Positions 51,639-61,486 of a stretch of 64,000 bases of DNA are shown piece after piece (within the stretch, counting starts at the first letter, position 1; the number at the start of each line of letters is the position of its first letter). Both the position numbers and the translations under genes were made by a program. Source of the DNA: Nocardia takedensis NBRC 100417 (GTDB lineage Bacteria; Actinomycetota; Actinomycetes; Mycobacteriales; Mycobacteriaceae); NCBI RefSeq assembly GCF_000308695.1, contig NZ_BAGG01000103.1, forward strand, positions 1-64,000. Direction: 5' to 3'. The notes under the pieces were generated by a model. The model saw only the letters and a program-made list of their open reading frames with translations. It had not been told where the DNA came from and searched no databases.

Positions 51639-52538
51639 TCAGGGGATGAGCACGATCTTGCCGAAGTTGGCGCGGGCCGCGAGGACTTCGTGGGCGCGGG
51701 CGGCGTCGGCGAGGGGGTATTCGGCGTGCACGGTGGGGACGACCTGGCCGGAGGCGAAGTACTGCCACAGTTCCTGGCGGAGGTGTTCGTGCACGTCGGG
51801 GGTGTCGCGGGCGAGGTGGGCGGCGTCGAAGCCGAGCACCGCGCGGGGGCCGTCGAGCAGGTCGGCGAGGGCGATCGCGCCGGTGTCGGACCCGTAGGCG
51901 ACCAGGCGACCGCCCGGGGCGAGGGTGGTGAGCAGCGGCGCGAGCAGGTCACCGCCGAGGGCGTCGAGGACGATGTCGACCGGTTCCACGGTGGACAGTT
52001 CGTCGTAGGTGCGGACCTCGTCCACGCCGAATCCGTCGAGGAAGGCGGTTTTGGATCGGTCCGACACCGCGGCGACGACGCGTTTCGCGCCGCGCACCCG
52101 CGCCGCTTGCACCGCGAGGTGGCCGACTCCGCCCGCGGCGGCGGTGATCAGCGCCGATTCACCCGACCGCGGCCGGGCGGCGTCGATCGCGCCGAGAGCG
52201 ACGATTCCCGAGCGCACGAGGGCGACGGCGTCGACGGCGGAGGCGCCGTCGGGGATGGTGGACGCCGAGTCGGCGTCGAGCAGGGCGTATTCGGCGTAGC
52301 CGGGTTCGGCGGACCGGCCGACGACCCGGTAGCCGGGCATCCAGTCGTCCAGGCATTCGCCGACGGCGACGACCTCGCCCGCGATGTCGGCGGTGAGCGT
52401 CCCGAACACGGCCGCGCGGGTCACGCCGATCGCGTCGACGCGGACGAGCAGTTGGCCCTGCCCCGGCGTCGGGACCTCGCTCGATGTCATCTCGAGCTGT
52501 TCGAATCCGCCGCCGTACGCGTACCCGACCCGACGCAT
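51639..52538 (-). CDS. Zinc-independent quinone-oxidoreductase-like MDR family dehydrogenase
   Basis: 299-residue medium-chain dehydrogenase/reductase. NADPH-binding sequence ITAAAGGVGHLAVQAARVRGAK near 130-150 and VDIVLDALGG are typical of the quinone oxidoreductase subgroup; the zinc-binding cysteines of alcohol dehydrogenases are absent. GGAGG lies 4 bases before ATG 52538. It lies upstream of ychF on the same strand and is divergent from an AraC regulator gene that may control it. Confidence 0.88.
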   Translation of the reverse strand: MRRVGYAYGGGFEQLEMTSSEVPTPGQGQLLVRVDAIGVTRAAVFGTLTADIAGEVVAVGECLDDWMPGYRVVGRSAEPGYAEYALLDADSASTIPDGASAVDAVALVRSGIVALGAIDAARPRSGESALITAAAGGVGHLAVQAARVRGAKRVVAAVSDRSKTAFLDGFGVDEVRTYDELSTVEPVDIVLDALGGDLLAPLLTTLAPGGRLVAYGSDTGAIALADLLDGPRAVLGFDAAHLARDTPDVHEHLRQELWQYFASGQVVPTVHAEYPLADAARAHEVLAARANFGKIVLIP

Positions 52539-52656
52539 GACACCTCCATTGATAGCTGGGAGGCGTAACCGTAACCGCAGGACGGTGCGATCTCACCCAT
52601 CGATCCGCTCGGTTGTGCGGTTTCTCACCGCTGTCGCGGGGCGTAGCGTGACGGGT

Positions 52657-53499
52657 ATGGAGCCCGCCACGGAGGTGGTGACGGCGCGGCCCGCCCCCGC
52701 GCTCGCCGGATTCATCGATCACTATCTCGGCTACCGGATGATGGGGTACGCGCCCGGTCTGCACCGGGGGCTGCCGTCGCGGCATCTGACGTTCATCGTC
52801 GCCATCGGCCCGGTCATCGACGTGGTCGAGCAGACCGATCCGCGGCAGTCGCCGCAGGACTACCGGTGCGTGCTGAGCGGGTTGCAGGCCAGTTCGGCCT
52901 CGATCGCGCACACCGGCGACCAAGAGGGCGTCGCGATCGCGTTGACGCCGATGGGGTGCCGCACCCTGTTCGGACTGCCCGCCGGGGAGTTGTGGAATAT
53001 CTCACTGGAGTGCGCGCAGGTCGCCGGTCCCGCGGGCGACGAACTGTGGGAGCGGTTGCAGGGGCCCGCGCCGTGGTCGCGGCGGTTCGCGATCTGCGAC
53101 GAGGTGCTGGGCGGACTCGCCGACCCGAATCGGGTGGTGGCACCCGAATTGGCTTGGGCGTGGCGGGCGCTGGTGGACAGCGGGGGCGTCGCGCCGGTCG
53201 GTCGACTCGCCGAACGGGTCGGGTGGAGCCGTCAGCATCTGGCGCGTCGGTTCGGCGCGGAGTTCGGGGTCGGGCCGAAGTTGGCGGGGCGGATCACGCG
53301 GTTCGAGCGGGCTCGGCGGATGATCGAGCGGACGCCACCGCACGTCACGCTGGCCCAGGTCGCGGCGACCTGCGGGTACTACGACCAGGCGCATCTGAAC
53401 CGGGATTTCGCCGAATTGGCCGGGTGCAGTCCGACGCTGTGGCTGGCGCAGGAGGTTACATCCGTCCAAGACCCGGACGGGGTCGAACGCGGAGGCTGA
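52657..53499 (+). CDS. AraC family transcriptional regulator
   Basis: 280 residues with a C-terminal double helix-turn-helix: VGRLAERVGWSRQHLARRF and TLAQVAATCGYYDQAHLNRDF. The N-terminal part has RGLPSRHLTFIVAI, seen in regulators of this actinobacterial subgroup. ATG 52657 is supported by TAGCGT 7 bases upstream; the longer frame to 52384 would overlap the divergent gene. Followed 4 bases later by a VOC gene, and divergent from the MDR dehydrogenase. Confidence 0.9.
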   Translation: MEPATEVVTARPAPALAGFIDHYLGYRMMGYAPGLHRGLPSRHLTFIVAIGPVIDVVEQTDPRQSPQDYRCVLSGLQASSASIAHTGDQEGVAIALTPMGCRTLFGLPAGELWNISLECAQVAGPAGDELWERLQGPAPWSRRFAICDEVLGGLADPNRVVAPELAWAWRALVDSGGVAPVGRLAERVGWSRQHLARRFGAEFGVGPKLAGRITRFERARRMIERTPPHVTLAQVAATCGYYDQAHLNRDFAELAGCSPTLWLAQEVTSVQDPDGVERGG

Positions 53500-53503
53500 A
53501 GGC

Positions 53504-53929
53504 ATGACGAACGAAACCGACACCCTCGGGACCACCCACGCGGCGGCCGTATGGCCGTGCCTGGCACTACGCGACGCCCGCGCGACGGCGCAATTCCTGG
53601 TGGACGCCTTCGGCTTCCGGCTGACCGCGCTCTACGCCCGCGACGACGACCCGGCGATCGTCGAACACGGCGAACTGCGCTGGCCACTGGGCGGCGGCGT
53701 CATGTTCGGCAGCGCGGGCAAGGACGACGGTCCGTTCGGGCGGCGCGAACCCGGCGGCGAACTGCTGTATGTGGTGTGCGCGGATCCCGACGCGCTGTTC
53801 GAGCGCGCCCGCGCCGCCGGGGCGGAGGTCGTGCGCGAGATGCGCGAGGAGGACTACGGGTCGCGCGGGTTCACCGTGCGCGATCCGGAGGGCAACCTGT
53901 GGAGTTTCGGAACCTACGCGGGCGAGTGA
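53504..53929 (+). CDS. VOC family (glyoxalase/bleomycin-resistance-like) protein
   Basis: 141 residues with two beta-alpha-beta-beta-beta repeats: AVWPCLALRDARATAQFLVD and ELLYVVCADPDALFERARAAG, ending FTVRDPEGNLWSFGTY, the typical VOC closing motif. GGAGG lies 8 bases before ATG 53504. It forms a likely operon with the AraC regulator. Such proteins are dioxygenases, lyases or binding proteins; not resolved here. Confidence 0.88.
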   Translation: MTNETDTLGTTHAAAVWPCLALRDARATAQFLVDAFGFRLTALYARDDDPAIVEHGELRWPLGGGVMFGSAGKDDGPFGRREPGGELLYVVCADPDALFERARAAGAEVVREMREEDYGSRGFTVRDPEGNLWSFGTYAGE

Positions 53930-53932
53930 GCC

Positions 53933-54772
53933 TCACCGGCCCCCGGTCAGCGCGATCCCGCGCACGAAGGCCCGCTGCGCCACCGCGTAGAGCGCGAGCA
54001 GCGGCAGCAGGATCACCACCGACGTCGCCATGAGCAGCGGCCACTGGGTGTGGTACTGGCCTTGCAGCCGGACCAGACCCAGTGTGGCCGTGGCGTATTC
54101 GTCGCGTTGCAGCATGATCAGCGGCCACAGGAAGTCGTTCCACACCGAGATCCAGGTGAGCACGGCCAGCACCGTCAGCGCCGGACGGGTGTGCGGGAGC
54201 AGCACGCGCCAGTAGATCTGCCAGGTGGTGCAGCCGTCGAGGATGGCGGCCTCCTCGAGTTCGGCGGGCAGGGTGCGGAAGAACTGGCGCATCAGATAGG
54301 TGCCGAAGGCGCTGCCGAACAGGCCGGGCACGATCATCGACCACGGCGTGTCCACCCATCCGAAGGCCCGCATGATCAAGAACTGCGGGATGACGGTGAC
54401 GGTCAGCGGCACCATCAGCGTGCCCAGGTAGGCCAGGAACAGCAGGTCGCGGCCGCGAAAGCGCAGGCGGGCGAAGGCGTAGCCGGCCAGTGAGCAGAAG
54501 AACACCTGCCCGGCGGTGACGCAGACCGCGTAGACGACGGTGTTGAGCAGCATCCGTTCCAGGGGCAGCACCTCGAAGACGCGCCCGTAGTTGGACCAGC
54601 GCGGGCTCCGCGGCAGCAGCGTCGGTTCGCTGATCTCGCCGTCGCGTTTCAGCGAACCCGACACCGCCCACAGGATCGGGGCCAGCGCGCACCAGGCGAT
54701 GACGGTGAGCACCGCGTAGAGGGCCGCGCCGCGGGTCAGGCGACGCACCGTGCCCCGGTCGGCCCGGTTCAC
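53933..54772 (-). CDS. Carbohydrate ABC transporter permease (MalG/UgpE type)
   Basis: 279 residues, six membrane segments. The EAA motif that contacts the ATPase reads EEAAILDGCTTWQIYWRVLLP (position about 190-210). GTG 54772 overlaps the stop of the partner permease (GTGA). Last gene of the three-gene sugar importer operon; its stop lies 3 bases from the convergent VOC gene. Confidence 0.92.
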   Translation of the reverse strand: MNRADRGTVRRLTRGAALYAVLTVIAWCALAPILWAVSGSLKRDGEISEPTLLPRSPRWSNYGRVFEVLPLERMLLNTVVYAVCVTAGQVFFCSLAGYAFARLRFRGRDLLFLAYLGTLMVPLTVTVIPQFLIMRAFGWVDTPWSMIVPGLFGSAFGTYLMRQFFRTLPAELEEAAILDGCTTWQIYWRVLLPHTRPALTVLAVLTWISVWNDFLWPLIMLQRDEYATATLGLVRLQGQYHTQWPLLMATSVVILLPLLALYAVAQRAFVRGIALTGGR

Positions 54773-55836
54773 AGCGGCGTCTCCTCGCGGCGGGCGTAGC
54801 GCAGTTGCAGCAGGGTCAGCGCGAACAGGATCGCGAAGATCACCCAAGCCAGCGCGCACGCGTAGCCGACCTCGTAGAAGCCGAACGCGTGCTGGAACAG
54901 CATGATGCCGAGCAGGTAGGTGCCGGTCTCGGGTCCGCCGTCGGAGCCGGTGAGCGCGTATGCCTGGTCGAAGGCTTGGACCGAGCCGATCACCGTGATC
55001 ACGAAGACGAACGACAGCGGGCCCCGGATCAGCGGCAGCGTGATCGAGAAGAAGCGGCGCAGCGCTCCGGCGCCGTCGATGCGGGCGGCCTCGTAAAGGG
55101 TTTCCGGAACCCCTTGCAGGGCGGCGAGCAGCACGACGGTCGCGAACGGGACGCTCTTCCATACCGTGACGATGCTCAACGAGACCAGCGCCCAACTCGG
55201 TTCGGTGAGCCACGGCGTCGGGCCGAGGCCGATCCGGGCCAGCGCCAGATCGAGCAGGCCGTCCTCGGTGGTGAACATGAAGCGCCACACCACCGCCATC
55301 GCCACCGTGGAGGCCACCAACGGCAGGAACGCGGCGGTGCGGAAGAGTCCGATCCCGCGGACGCGACTGGTCAGCGAGGCCGCCGCCGCGAGCCCGATCA
55401 CCACGGTCGGTACCAAGGTGAGCAGGGTGAACACGGCGGTGTTCCGTAATGCGATGAGGAACAGCGGGTCCGCGCCGAACAGGCGACGATAGTTGTCGAG
55501 GCCGACGAAACGCGGGGGGCTGAACAGGTCCCAGGACTGGAAGCTCAGATACAGCGAGGCGACCAGGGGGAACAGCAGGAACACCGCGACGGCGAGCAGG
55601 TTCGGCGTGACGAACAGCCACCCGTCGCGGGCGCGGCGGCGGGCCAGCGCGTTGCGGGCGGCGCGATGCCTGCCGGATTCCTCGGAGCGTGCCGTGGGCG
55701 GTCGGAGCGCCTGGTCGCGGCGGTCTGCGGGCGAGTCGGGTTCCACGTTCGTCGCTCGGTCGCGCGGCGGACCGACAGCGGAATCCGCCGTGATGTGACT
55801 TGTTTCGCGGGGCGGGGCCGCTCGGCGCGAGGTCAC
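54769..55836 (-). CDS. Carbohydrate ABC transporter permease (MalF/UgpA type)
   Basis: 355 residues. About 70 polar, disordered residues (Arg, Asp and Pro-rich) precede the first membrane helix at about residue 75, longer than usual. The EAA loop is YEAARIDGAGALRRFFSITLP. GTG 55836 overlaps the stop of the binding-protein gene. The long N-terminus could reflect an internal true start, but no better signal was found. Confidence 0.9.
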   Translation of the reverse strand: MTSRRAAPPRETSHITADSAVGPPRDRATNVEPDSPADRRDQALRPPTARSEESGRHRAARNALARRRARDGWLFVTPNLLAVAVFLLFPLVASLYLSFQSWDLFSPPRFVGLDNYRRLFGADPLFLIALRNTAVFTLLTLVPTVVIGLAAAASLTSRVRGIGLFRTAAFLPLVASTVAMAVVWRFMFTTEDGLLDLALARIGLGPTPWLTEPSWALVSLSIVTVWKSVPFATVVLLAALQGVPETLYEAARIDGAGALRRFFSITLPLIRGPLSFVFVITVIGSVQAFDQAYALTGSDGGPETGTYLLGIMLFQHAFGFYEVGYACALAWVIFAILFALTLLQLRYARREETPL

Positions 55837-57095
55837 TGTTGTCCCAGGATCTCGTCGATTTCAGCCGGATCGAGCGAGGACGCCCGCGCCGCGCCGCGCA
55901 GCACCCGGTTGCCGCCGCGTTCCAGCAGCGCCGACACCTTGCCCCAGGCGGGCGTGATCGGCAGCGGCCGTGAATGATTCGGCCCCTCGGTCAGGACAGA
56001 CAGGTTCTCGACGTCGCGGTGCGCTTCGGCGAAACCCGGCGAGGCCATCGCCGAACGCAGGACCGGCACGAACAGCCCCGAGCGCGCCACGATCGCCTGC
56101 CCTTCCGGTCCGGTGGCGAATTTCACGAATTCCCACGCCTGTTCGATACGGGGGCTGTCGGCCGCGATGGCCAAGCCGGTGCAACCGACATCGGTGATCG
56201 CGCCGGGGCCGCCGTGCGGTCCCACGGGCAGCACCGTCAGGTCGATGTCGCGATCGTCGCCGGCGAATTCGGAGTAGAGCCAGTGCCCGCCCAGCGCCAT
56301 CGCGGCCCGGCCGTTGCGGAACAGGTCGGGGGCCGACATCGACTGCTGATCGACGGGGCGCGGGGCGACGCGGTGGCGCACCGCCAGGTCGGCGTAGAAC
56401 TGGAAGCCCGCCGCGAAGCGCGGGTCGGCGAGGTTGGCGCGGGTGGGGCTCACCGGCGGGACGAACCAGGGCGCGCCGTTGTTCATGCCGAAACAGGCCG
56501 CCGAGAAGTACGGAACCCAGGCGTCCACGAAACCCCACCGCTCGTCACGGTGGGTGAGCGCCTCTGTCGCGTCGAGGAATTCGTCGAATGTCCACGGGGC
56601 GTCCCACCGGCCGGGCGGGCGCACGCCGGCTCGCGCGCACAGTTCCCGGTTGTAGTAGAGGAACACCCCCGACCACTGCTCGGGCAGCGCGTACTGGCCG
56701 CCCTGATAGGTGAAGGTGTCGTACAGGACCGGGAATCCGTCGCCACGCAGGGCCTCGGCATGGCCCGGATCGCGGTCGAGCAGGGTGCGCAGATCCAGCA
56801 GCACGCCGCGTTCGGCCAAGCCCGCGTACAGCAACTCCCAGGCCATCAGCACATCGGGACAGCGCCCGCCCGCGCAGTAGGTGAGCATCTGCTGCAACGG
56901 GTCCGGCCCGGACACGATCGTGCGAATCCTGATCTCCGGGCGCCGTTTCCGGAACTCCTCGATGATCGTCCGGCGGACCCGGGCCTCCTCGGGGCGGGCT
57001 TGGAAGAAGAAGGTCAGCGCGTCGTCGTCGCCCGCGCACCCCGCCGAGAGCAGTGGCAGCGCGAGCGCCGCACCGAGTACGGCGCGTCGACGCAC
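55833..57095 (-). CDS. Sugar ABC transporter substrate-binding lipoprotein
   Basis: 420 residues of the family-1 solute-binding group. The signal RRRAVLGAALALPLLSAGC has lipobox LSAG-C with lipidated C20. The mature part has LTFFFQARPEEARVRRTI, DVLMAWELLYAGL, WSGVFLYYN and GRAAMALGGHW, typical of oligosaccharide binders. GTG 57095 is used. No ATPase gene is present; actinobacterial sugar importers often share one MsiK-type ATPase encoded elsewhere. The specific sugar is unknown. Confidence 0.9.
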   Translation of the reverse strand: MRRRAVLGAALALPLLSAGCAGDDDALTFFFQARPEEARVRRTIIEEFRKRRPEIRIRTIVSGPDPLQQMLTYCAGGRCPDVLMAWELLYAGLAERGVLLDLRTLLDRDPGHAEALRGDGFPVLYDTFTYQGGQYALPEQWSGVFLYYNRELCARAGVRPPGRWDAPWTFDEFLDATEALTHRDERWGFVDAWVPYFSAACFGMNNGAPWFVPPVSPTRANLADPRFAAGFQFYADLAVRHRVAPRPVDQQSMSAPDLFRNGRAAMALGGHWLYSEFAGDDRDIDLTVLPVGPHGGPGAITDVGCTGLAIAADSPRIEQAWEFVKFATGPEGQAIVARSGLFVPVLRSAMASPGFAEAHRDVENLSVLTEGPNHSRPLPITPAWGKVSALLERGGNRVLRGAARASSLDPAEIDEILGQQ

Positions 57096-57197
57096 CCGCG
57101 CGCCCGGCGCGGGACACGTATCGGCAACCGCCGCGCTGTGCTCCAGAACGACTCTCCTCGCGCAGGGGACGGGTCCACGGGACGGCCTCGCAGCTTA

Positions 57198-57217
57198 CTT
57201 TTGGCAATTGCCGAAAG
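57198..57217. promoter_or_regulatory. Palindrome between the sugar ABC operon and cstA
   Basis: CTTTTGGCAA and TTGCCGAAAG form a 20-base inverted repeat with one mismatch, about 100 bases before the ABC operon and 130 bases before cstA. Likely operator of a LacI/GntR/ROK-type sugar regulator not encoded here. Confidence 0.6.
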
Positions 57218-57348
57218 CCCGGGGACACACGGGAGAAATTCCGACCGGGACCGATCGACGGAGGAATTCCACACGGTCGCGATCCCCCATCGGTTACGTT
57301 GACTTCGTTCGGACAACGCTCTGAAGTGCGCTACGGGAGAGTGGTCAG

Positions 57349-59613
57349 ATGGTGGCAATCGAATACCTGCGGACCGATCCGGAACTGCCGCCCGTCGGCG
57401 TGGTCGATCGCAGACCGATGAGCGCCACCGACAAAGCCGTCCTCGCCGTACTCGCCCTCCTCGGCGGTGTGGCCTGGGCGATTCTCGCGTTGGCGCGCGG
57501 GGAGAACGTCAACGCCGTCTGGATCGTCGTCGCCGCGGTGTGCACGTATGTCATCGCCTATCGGCTCTACGCGCGCTTCATCGAATGGAAGATCACCAGA
57601 CCGCGCGACGATCTGGCCACACCCGCCGAAATCCTGGAGAACGGCAAGGATTACCTGCCGATGGACCGGCGGGTCCTCTACGGACACCATTTCGCCGCCA
57701 TCGCCGGCGCCGGGCCGCTGGTCGGTCCGGTGCTCGCCGCGCAGATGGGCTATCTGCCCGGCACCATCTGGATCGTTGTCGGCGTGGTCCTCGCGGGCGC
57801 GGTGCAGGACTACCTGGTGCTGTGGGCTTCCACGAAACGGCGCGGCCGCAGCCTCGGCCAGATGGCCCGCGACGAACTCGGCGCGGTCGGCGGCGCCGCC
57901 GCGATCGTGGCGATCCTCGTCATCATGATGATCCTGCTGGCGGTGCTGGCCCTGGTGGTCGTCAACGCGCTCGGTGAGAGCCCGTGGGGCGTGTTCTCCA
58001 TCGGCATGACCATCCCCATCGCCCTGTTCATGGGCGTCTACCTGCGGTTCCTGCGGCCCGGCAAGGTCGGCGAGGTCTCCGCGATCGGCATCGTGCTGCT
58101 GCTGGCCGCGATCGTCGGCGGCGGCTGGGTCGCCGACACCGGGTGGGGCGAGGACTGGTTCACGCTCTCGACCACCACGATCGCCTGGCTGCTCATCGCC
58201 TACGGTTTCGTCGCCTCCGTGCTGCCGGTGTGGCTGCTGCTGGCCCCGCGCGACTACCTGTCCACGTTCATGAAGATCGGCACCATCGGACTGCTGGCCA
58301 TCGGCATCCTGGTGACCATGCCGGTGCTCGAGGCGCCCGCGATCTCGAAATTCGCCGGGTCCGGCACCGGCCCCGCCTTCGCCGGCAGCCTGTTCCCGTT
58401 CCTGTTCATCACCATCGCCTGCGGCGCGCTCTCGGGATTCCACGCGCTGGTCTCCTCGGGCACCACACCGAAACTGTTGGCCAAGGAATCCCAGACGAAG
58501 ATGATCGGCTACGGCGGGATGCTGATGGAATCCTTCGTCGCCGTCATGGCGATCATCACCGCCTCGATCATCGACCAGCATCTGTATTTCGGCATGAACG
58601 CACCCGCCGCGCTCACCGGCGGCACCCCGGAAACCGCCGCCGCGTACACGAATTCACTCGGCCTGTCCGGACCGCCCGCCACCCCGGCCGATTTCGCGCA
58701 GACCGCCGCCGACGTCGGCGAGACCTCGATCATCTCGCGCACCGGCGGCGCCCCGACGCTGGCCATCGGCATCTCCCAGGTGTTCTCCGAATTCCTGGGC
58801 GGCGCGAGCATGAAATCGTTCTGGTACCACTTCGCGATCATGTTCGAGGCGCTGTTCATCCTCACCACGATCGACGCGGGCACCCGTGTCGCCCGATTCA
58901 TCGTCTCCGACGCGCTCGGCAATTTCGGTGGGCCGCTGCGCAAATTCAAGGACCCGTCGTGGCGGGTCGGGGCGTGGCTGTGCTCGCTGGTCGTGGTGGC
59001 CGCGTGGGGGTCGGTGCTGCTGATGGGCGTCAACGATCCCTTCGGCGGGATCAACGCGCTCTATCCGCTGTTCGGCATCGCCAACCAACTGTTGGCCGCG
59101 GTGGCGCTGACGGTCGTGCTGACCATCGTCGTGAAGAAGGGGTTGGTGAAATACGCCTGGATTCCCGGCATTCCGCTGGTCTGGGATCTGGTGGTGACGA
59201 TGACCGCCTCGTGGCAGAAGATCTTCTCCGCCGACCCGAAACTCGGCTACTGGAAACAACATAGCCTGTGTCAGGCGGCGAAGGACGCGGGGAAAGGCTG
59301 TCTGACGGCCAAACCGGATCAGGTCGATACCGCCCTGCGCAACACCTTCATCCAGGGCACGCTCTCGATCGTGTTCGCGGTGCTCGTCCTGGTCGTGGCC
59401 GTGGTCGGCGCGGTCGTGTGCGCGCGGGCGCTGCGGTCGGGCGGATCGACGACGACCGAATCGCCGGAGGAACCGTCGGCGATCTTCGCGCCGAGCGGGT
59501 TCCTGGCGACCAAGGCCGAGCGCGACGTGCAGAAACAGTGGGACGCGCTGATCGAGGCCGGTACGGTGCGCGCGCCTGGGGCCGCGGAGAAGGTCGCGGA
59601 GAAGGCGGAATGA
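57349..59613 (+). CDS. cstA: Carbon starvation protein CstA (peptide/pyruvate transporter)
   Basis: 754-residue membrane protein with about 16-18 helices. Family landmarks: YGHHFAAIAGAGPLVGPVLA, GAVQDYLVLWAS, ACGALSGFHALVSSGTTPK and TTIDAGTRVARF. CstA imports peptides and pyruvate in carbon-limited cells. GGGAG lies about 9 bases before ATG 57349. Its stop overlaps the YbdD-type gene (ATGA), its usual partner. The C-terminal cytoplasmic tail is charged and variable. Confidence 0.95.
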   Translation: MVAIEYLRTDPELPPVGVVDRRPMSATDKAVLAVLALLGGVAWAILALARGENVNAVWIVVAAVCTYVIAYRLYARFIEWKITRPRDDLATPAEILENGKDYLPMDRRVLYGHHFAAIAGAGPLVGPVLAAQMGYLPGTIWIVVGVVLAGAVQDYLVLWASTKRRGRSLGQMARDELGAVGGAAAIVAILVIMMILLAVLALVVVNALGESPWGVFSIGMTIPIALFMGVYLRFLRPGKVGEVSAIGIVLLLAAIVGGGWVADTGWGEDWFTLSTTTIAWLLIAYGFVASVLPVWLLLAPRDYLSTFMKIGTIGLLAIGILVTMPVLEAPAISKFAGSGTGPAFAGSLFPFLFITIACGALSGFHALVSSGTTPKLLAKESQTKMIGYGGMLMESFVAVMAIITASIIDQHLYFGMNAPAALTGGTPETAAAYTNSLGLSGPPATPADFAQTAADVGETSIISRTGGAPTLAIGISQVFSEFLGGASMKSFWYHFAIMFEALFILTTIDAGTRVARFIVSDALGNFGGPLRKFKDPSWRVGAWLCSLVVVAAWGSVLLMGVNDPFGGINALYPLFGIANQLLAAVALTVVLTIVVKKGLVKYAWIPGIPLVWDLVVTMTASWQKIFSADPKLGYWKQHSLCQAAKDAGKGCLTAKPDQVDTALRNTFIQGTLSIVFAVLVLVVAVVGAVVCARALRSGGSTTTESPEEPSAIFAPSGFLATKAERDVQKQWDALIEAGTVRAPGAAEKVAEKAE

Positions 59614-59825
59614 GCGAGGTCGCGCGGGTGGGTTTCGCACGTCTCCGCACGGCCGCGCGTGGTGTCACCTGGTGGTTCAGTTCGGTGCTCGGCGGTCAGG
59701 ACTACCGTCGCTACGTCGAACACCTGCGGCGCAGACATCCGGGACGCCCGATTCCCAGCGAGCGCGAGTACTGGCGCGAACGCTGGGCCGAGGCCGATCG
59801 GAATCCGCAGCAACGCTGCTGTTGA
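59610..59825 (+). CDS. YbdD/YjiX family (DUF466) small protein
   Basis: 71 residues with the conserved GQDYRRYVEHLRRRHPG and EYWRERWAEADRN stretches and a terminal CC. DUF466 proteins are almost always encoded after cstA-type genes and are needed for transport activity in enterobacteria. ATG overlaps the cstA stop, giving translational coupling. Confidence 0.92.
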   Translation: MSEVARVGFARLRTAARGVTWWFSSVLGGQDYRRYVEHLRRRHPGRPIPSEREYWRERWAEADRNPQQRCC

Positions 59826-59915
59826 GACCGGAGATTGCCCCCGAATCCCCGGCGACAACCCTACGTGTCCGAAACCCGCTAGCACGGCCGCGCGCGAGCT
59901 GACATTGTTGATTAC

Positions 59916-61460
59916 GTGACGATCACGGCGTTGGATTTCGAGCGGTGTTATCGAGCGGTGTCGACGCGCGACTCGCGCTTCGACGGGCAATTCTTCACGG
60001 CGGTACGGACCACCGGGATCTATTGCCGCCCTTCGTGCCCGGCCATCACCCCCAAGCGCTCCAACGTCACCTTCTTACCCACCGCGGCGGCCGCCCAGCA
60101 CGCGGGATACCGCGCCTGCCGCCGCTGCCTGCCCGACGCCGCCCCCGGCTCCCCGCTGTGGAACACCAGGGCCGACCTCGCCGCCCGGGCCATGCGCCTG
60201 ATCGGCGACGGGGTCATCGAACGCGGCGGCGTGCCAGCGCTGGCCGCCACCCTCGGCTACTCGCAGCGACAACTCACCCGGGTCCTGACCACCGAACTCG
60301 GCGCGGGGCCGCTGGCCCTGGCCCGCGCCCACCGCGCCCACACCGCGCGGTTGCTCATCCAGACCACCGCGATGCCCATGTCCGACATCGCGTTCGCGGC
60401 GGGCTTCGCCAGCATCCGCCAGTTCAACGACACCGTCCGCGAGGTCTTCGCGGTCAGCCCCACCACCATGCGCACCGAAGCGCAGCGGGCCCGTCGCGAC
60501 ACCGCCCCCGCGCAGGCCACCAACGGCTCGCTCACCCTGCGGCTCCCCTACCGCGAACCCCTGGACCGATCCTGGCTGGAATGGTTCCTCTCCGCCCACG
60601 TCGCCCCCGGCATGGAACTGTGGGAAGACCACGCCTACACCCGCACCCTGCGCACCCCGCTCGGGCACGCCACCACCCGCCTGAGCTTCCAGCGCGACCA
60701 CGTGCGCGCCGAACTCGCCCTGCACGACATGCGCGACCTCGCGCCCACCGTCGCCCGACTGCGGCATCTGCTCGACCTCGACGCCGACCCGGTCGGCATC
60801 GACGAAGTCCTCGGTGTACTGCCCCGCCACACCGAGCCCGAAGACCTCGACGGTGAACAACTGCCCGACGCGGGCACCGCGCCCGCCACCGAAGAACCGC
60901 CGCACGTGGACGACGCCCGCAGACCGCTGTTCAGCCCCGGCATCCGGGTTCCCGGCTGCCTCGACGGCCACGAACTGCTGCTGCGCACCATGATCGGGCA
61001 GCAGATCTCGGTCTCGGCCGCCGCCACCCACACCGCGCGCCTGGTCGACGCGCTCGGCGAAACCGTCGACGGACCCGTCCCCCGACTGTTCCCCACCGCC
61101 GCCGCCATCGCCGAACGCGGCATGGACGTCCTCACCGGCCCCGGACGGCGGGTACGCTCCATCGTCGGCGCGGCCACCGCCCTGGCCACCGGCGACCTGC
61201 AACTGCATCCGGGCCGCACCGCCGCCGACCTGCGCCGCGACCTGCTCGCGCTGGAAGGCGTCGGCCCGTGGACCGCCGACTACGTCACCATGCGGTTGCT
61301 CGCCGACCCCGACATCCTGCTCGGCACCGACCTGGTCGTGCGCCAAGGCGCGACCCTGCTCGGCGTCGACCTCACCGACACTGCCCGCTGGGCCCCGTGG
61401 CGGTCCTACCTGTCCATGCACCTGTGGAAGGCCGCGCTGGCCGGACGCGCCGCGCGCTGA
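59916..61460 (+). CDS. alkA: Ada-type methyl-acceptor/AraC domain fused to AlkA DNA-3-methyladenine glycosylase
   Basis: 514 residues. Ada N-terminal zinc/methyl-acceptor domain with C37, C41, C68 and C71; AraC-type helix-turn-helix (about 90-185); AlkA N-terminal domain; then a helix-hairpin-helix glycosylase with LEGVGPWTADYVTMR and catalytic D472. This is the mycobacterial Rv1317c architecture: it senses methyl phosphotriesters, activates transcription and excises alkylated bases. GTG 59916 is used, as it leaves the Ada domain complete. Followed by ogt after 26 bases. Confidence 0.93.
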   Translation: MTITALDFERCYRAVSTRDSRFDGQFFTAVRTTGIYCRPSCPAITPKRSNVTFLPTAAAAQHAGYRACRRCLPDAAPGSPLWNTRADLAARAMRLIGDGVIERGGVPALAATLGYSQRQLTRVLTTELGAGPLALARAHRAHTARLLIQTTAMPMSDIAFAAGFASIRQFNDTVREVFAVSPTTMRTEAQRARRDTAPAQATNGSLTLRLPYREPLDRSWLEWFLSAHVAPGMELWEDHAYTRTLRTPLGHATTRLSFQRDHVRAELALHDMRDLAPTVARLRHLLDLDADPVGIDEVLGVLPRHTEPEDLDGEQLPDAGTAPATEEPPHVDDARRPLFSPGIRVPGCLDGHELLLRTMIGQQISVSAAATHTARLVDALGETVDGPVPRLFPTAAAIAERGMDVLTGPGRRVRSIVGAATALATGDLQLHPGRTAADLRRDLLALEGVGPWTADYVTMRLLADPDILLGTDLVVRQGATLLGVDLTDTARWAPWRSYLSMHLWKAALAGRAAR

Positions 61461-61486
61461 CCCACCCGAACCGAAAGGCGAGCACC

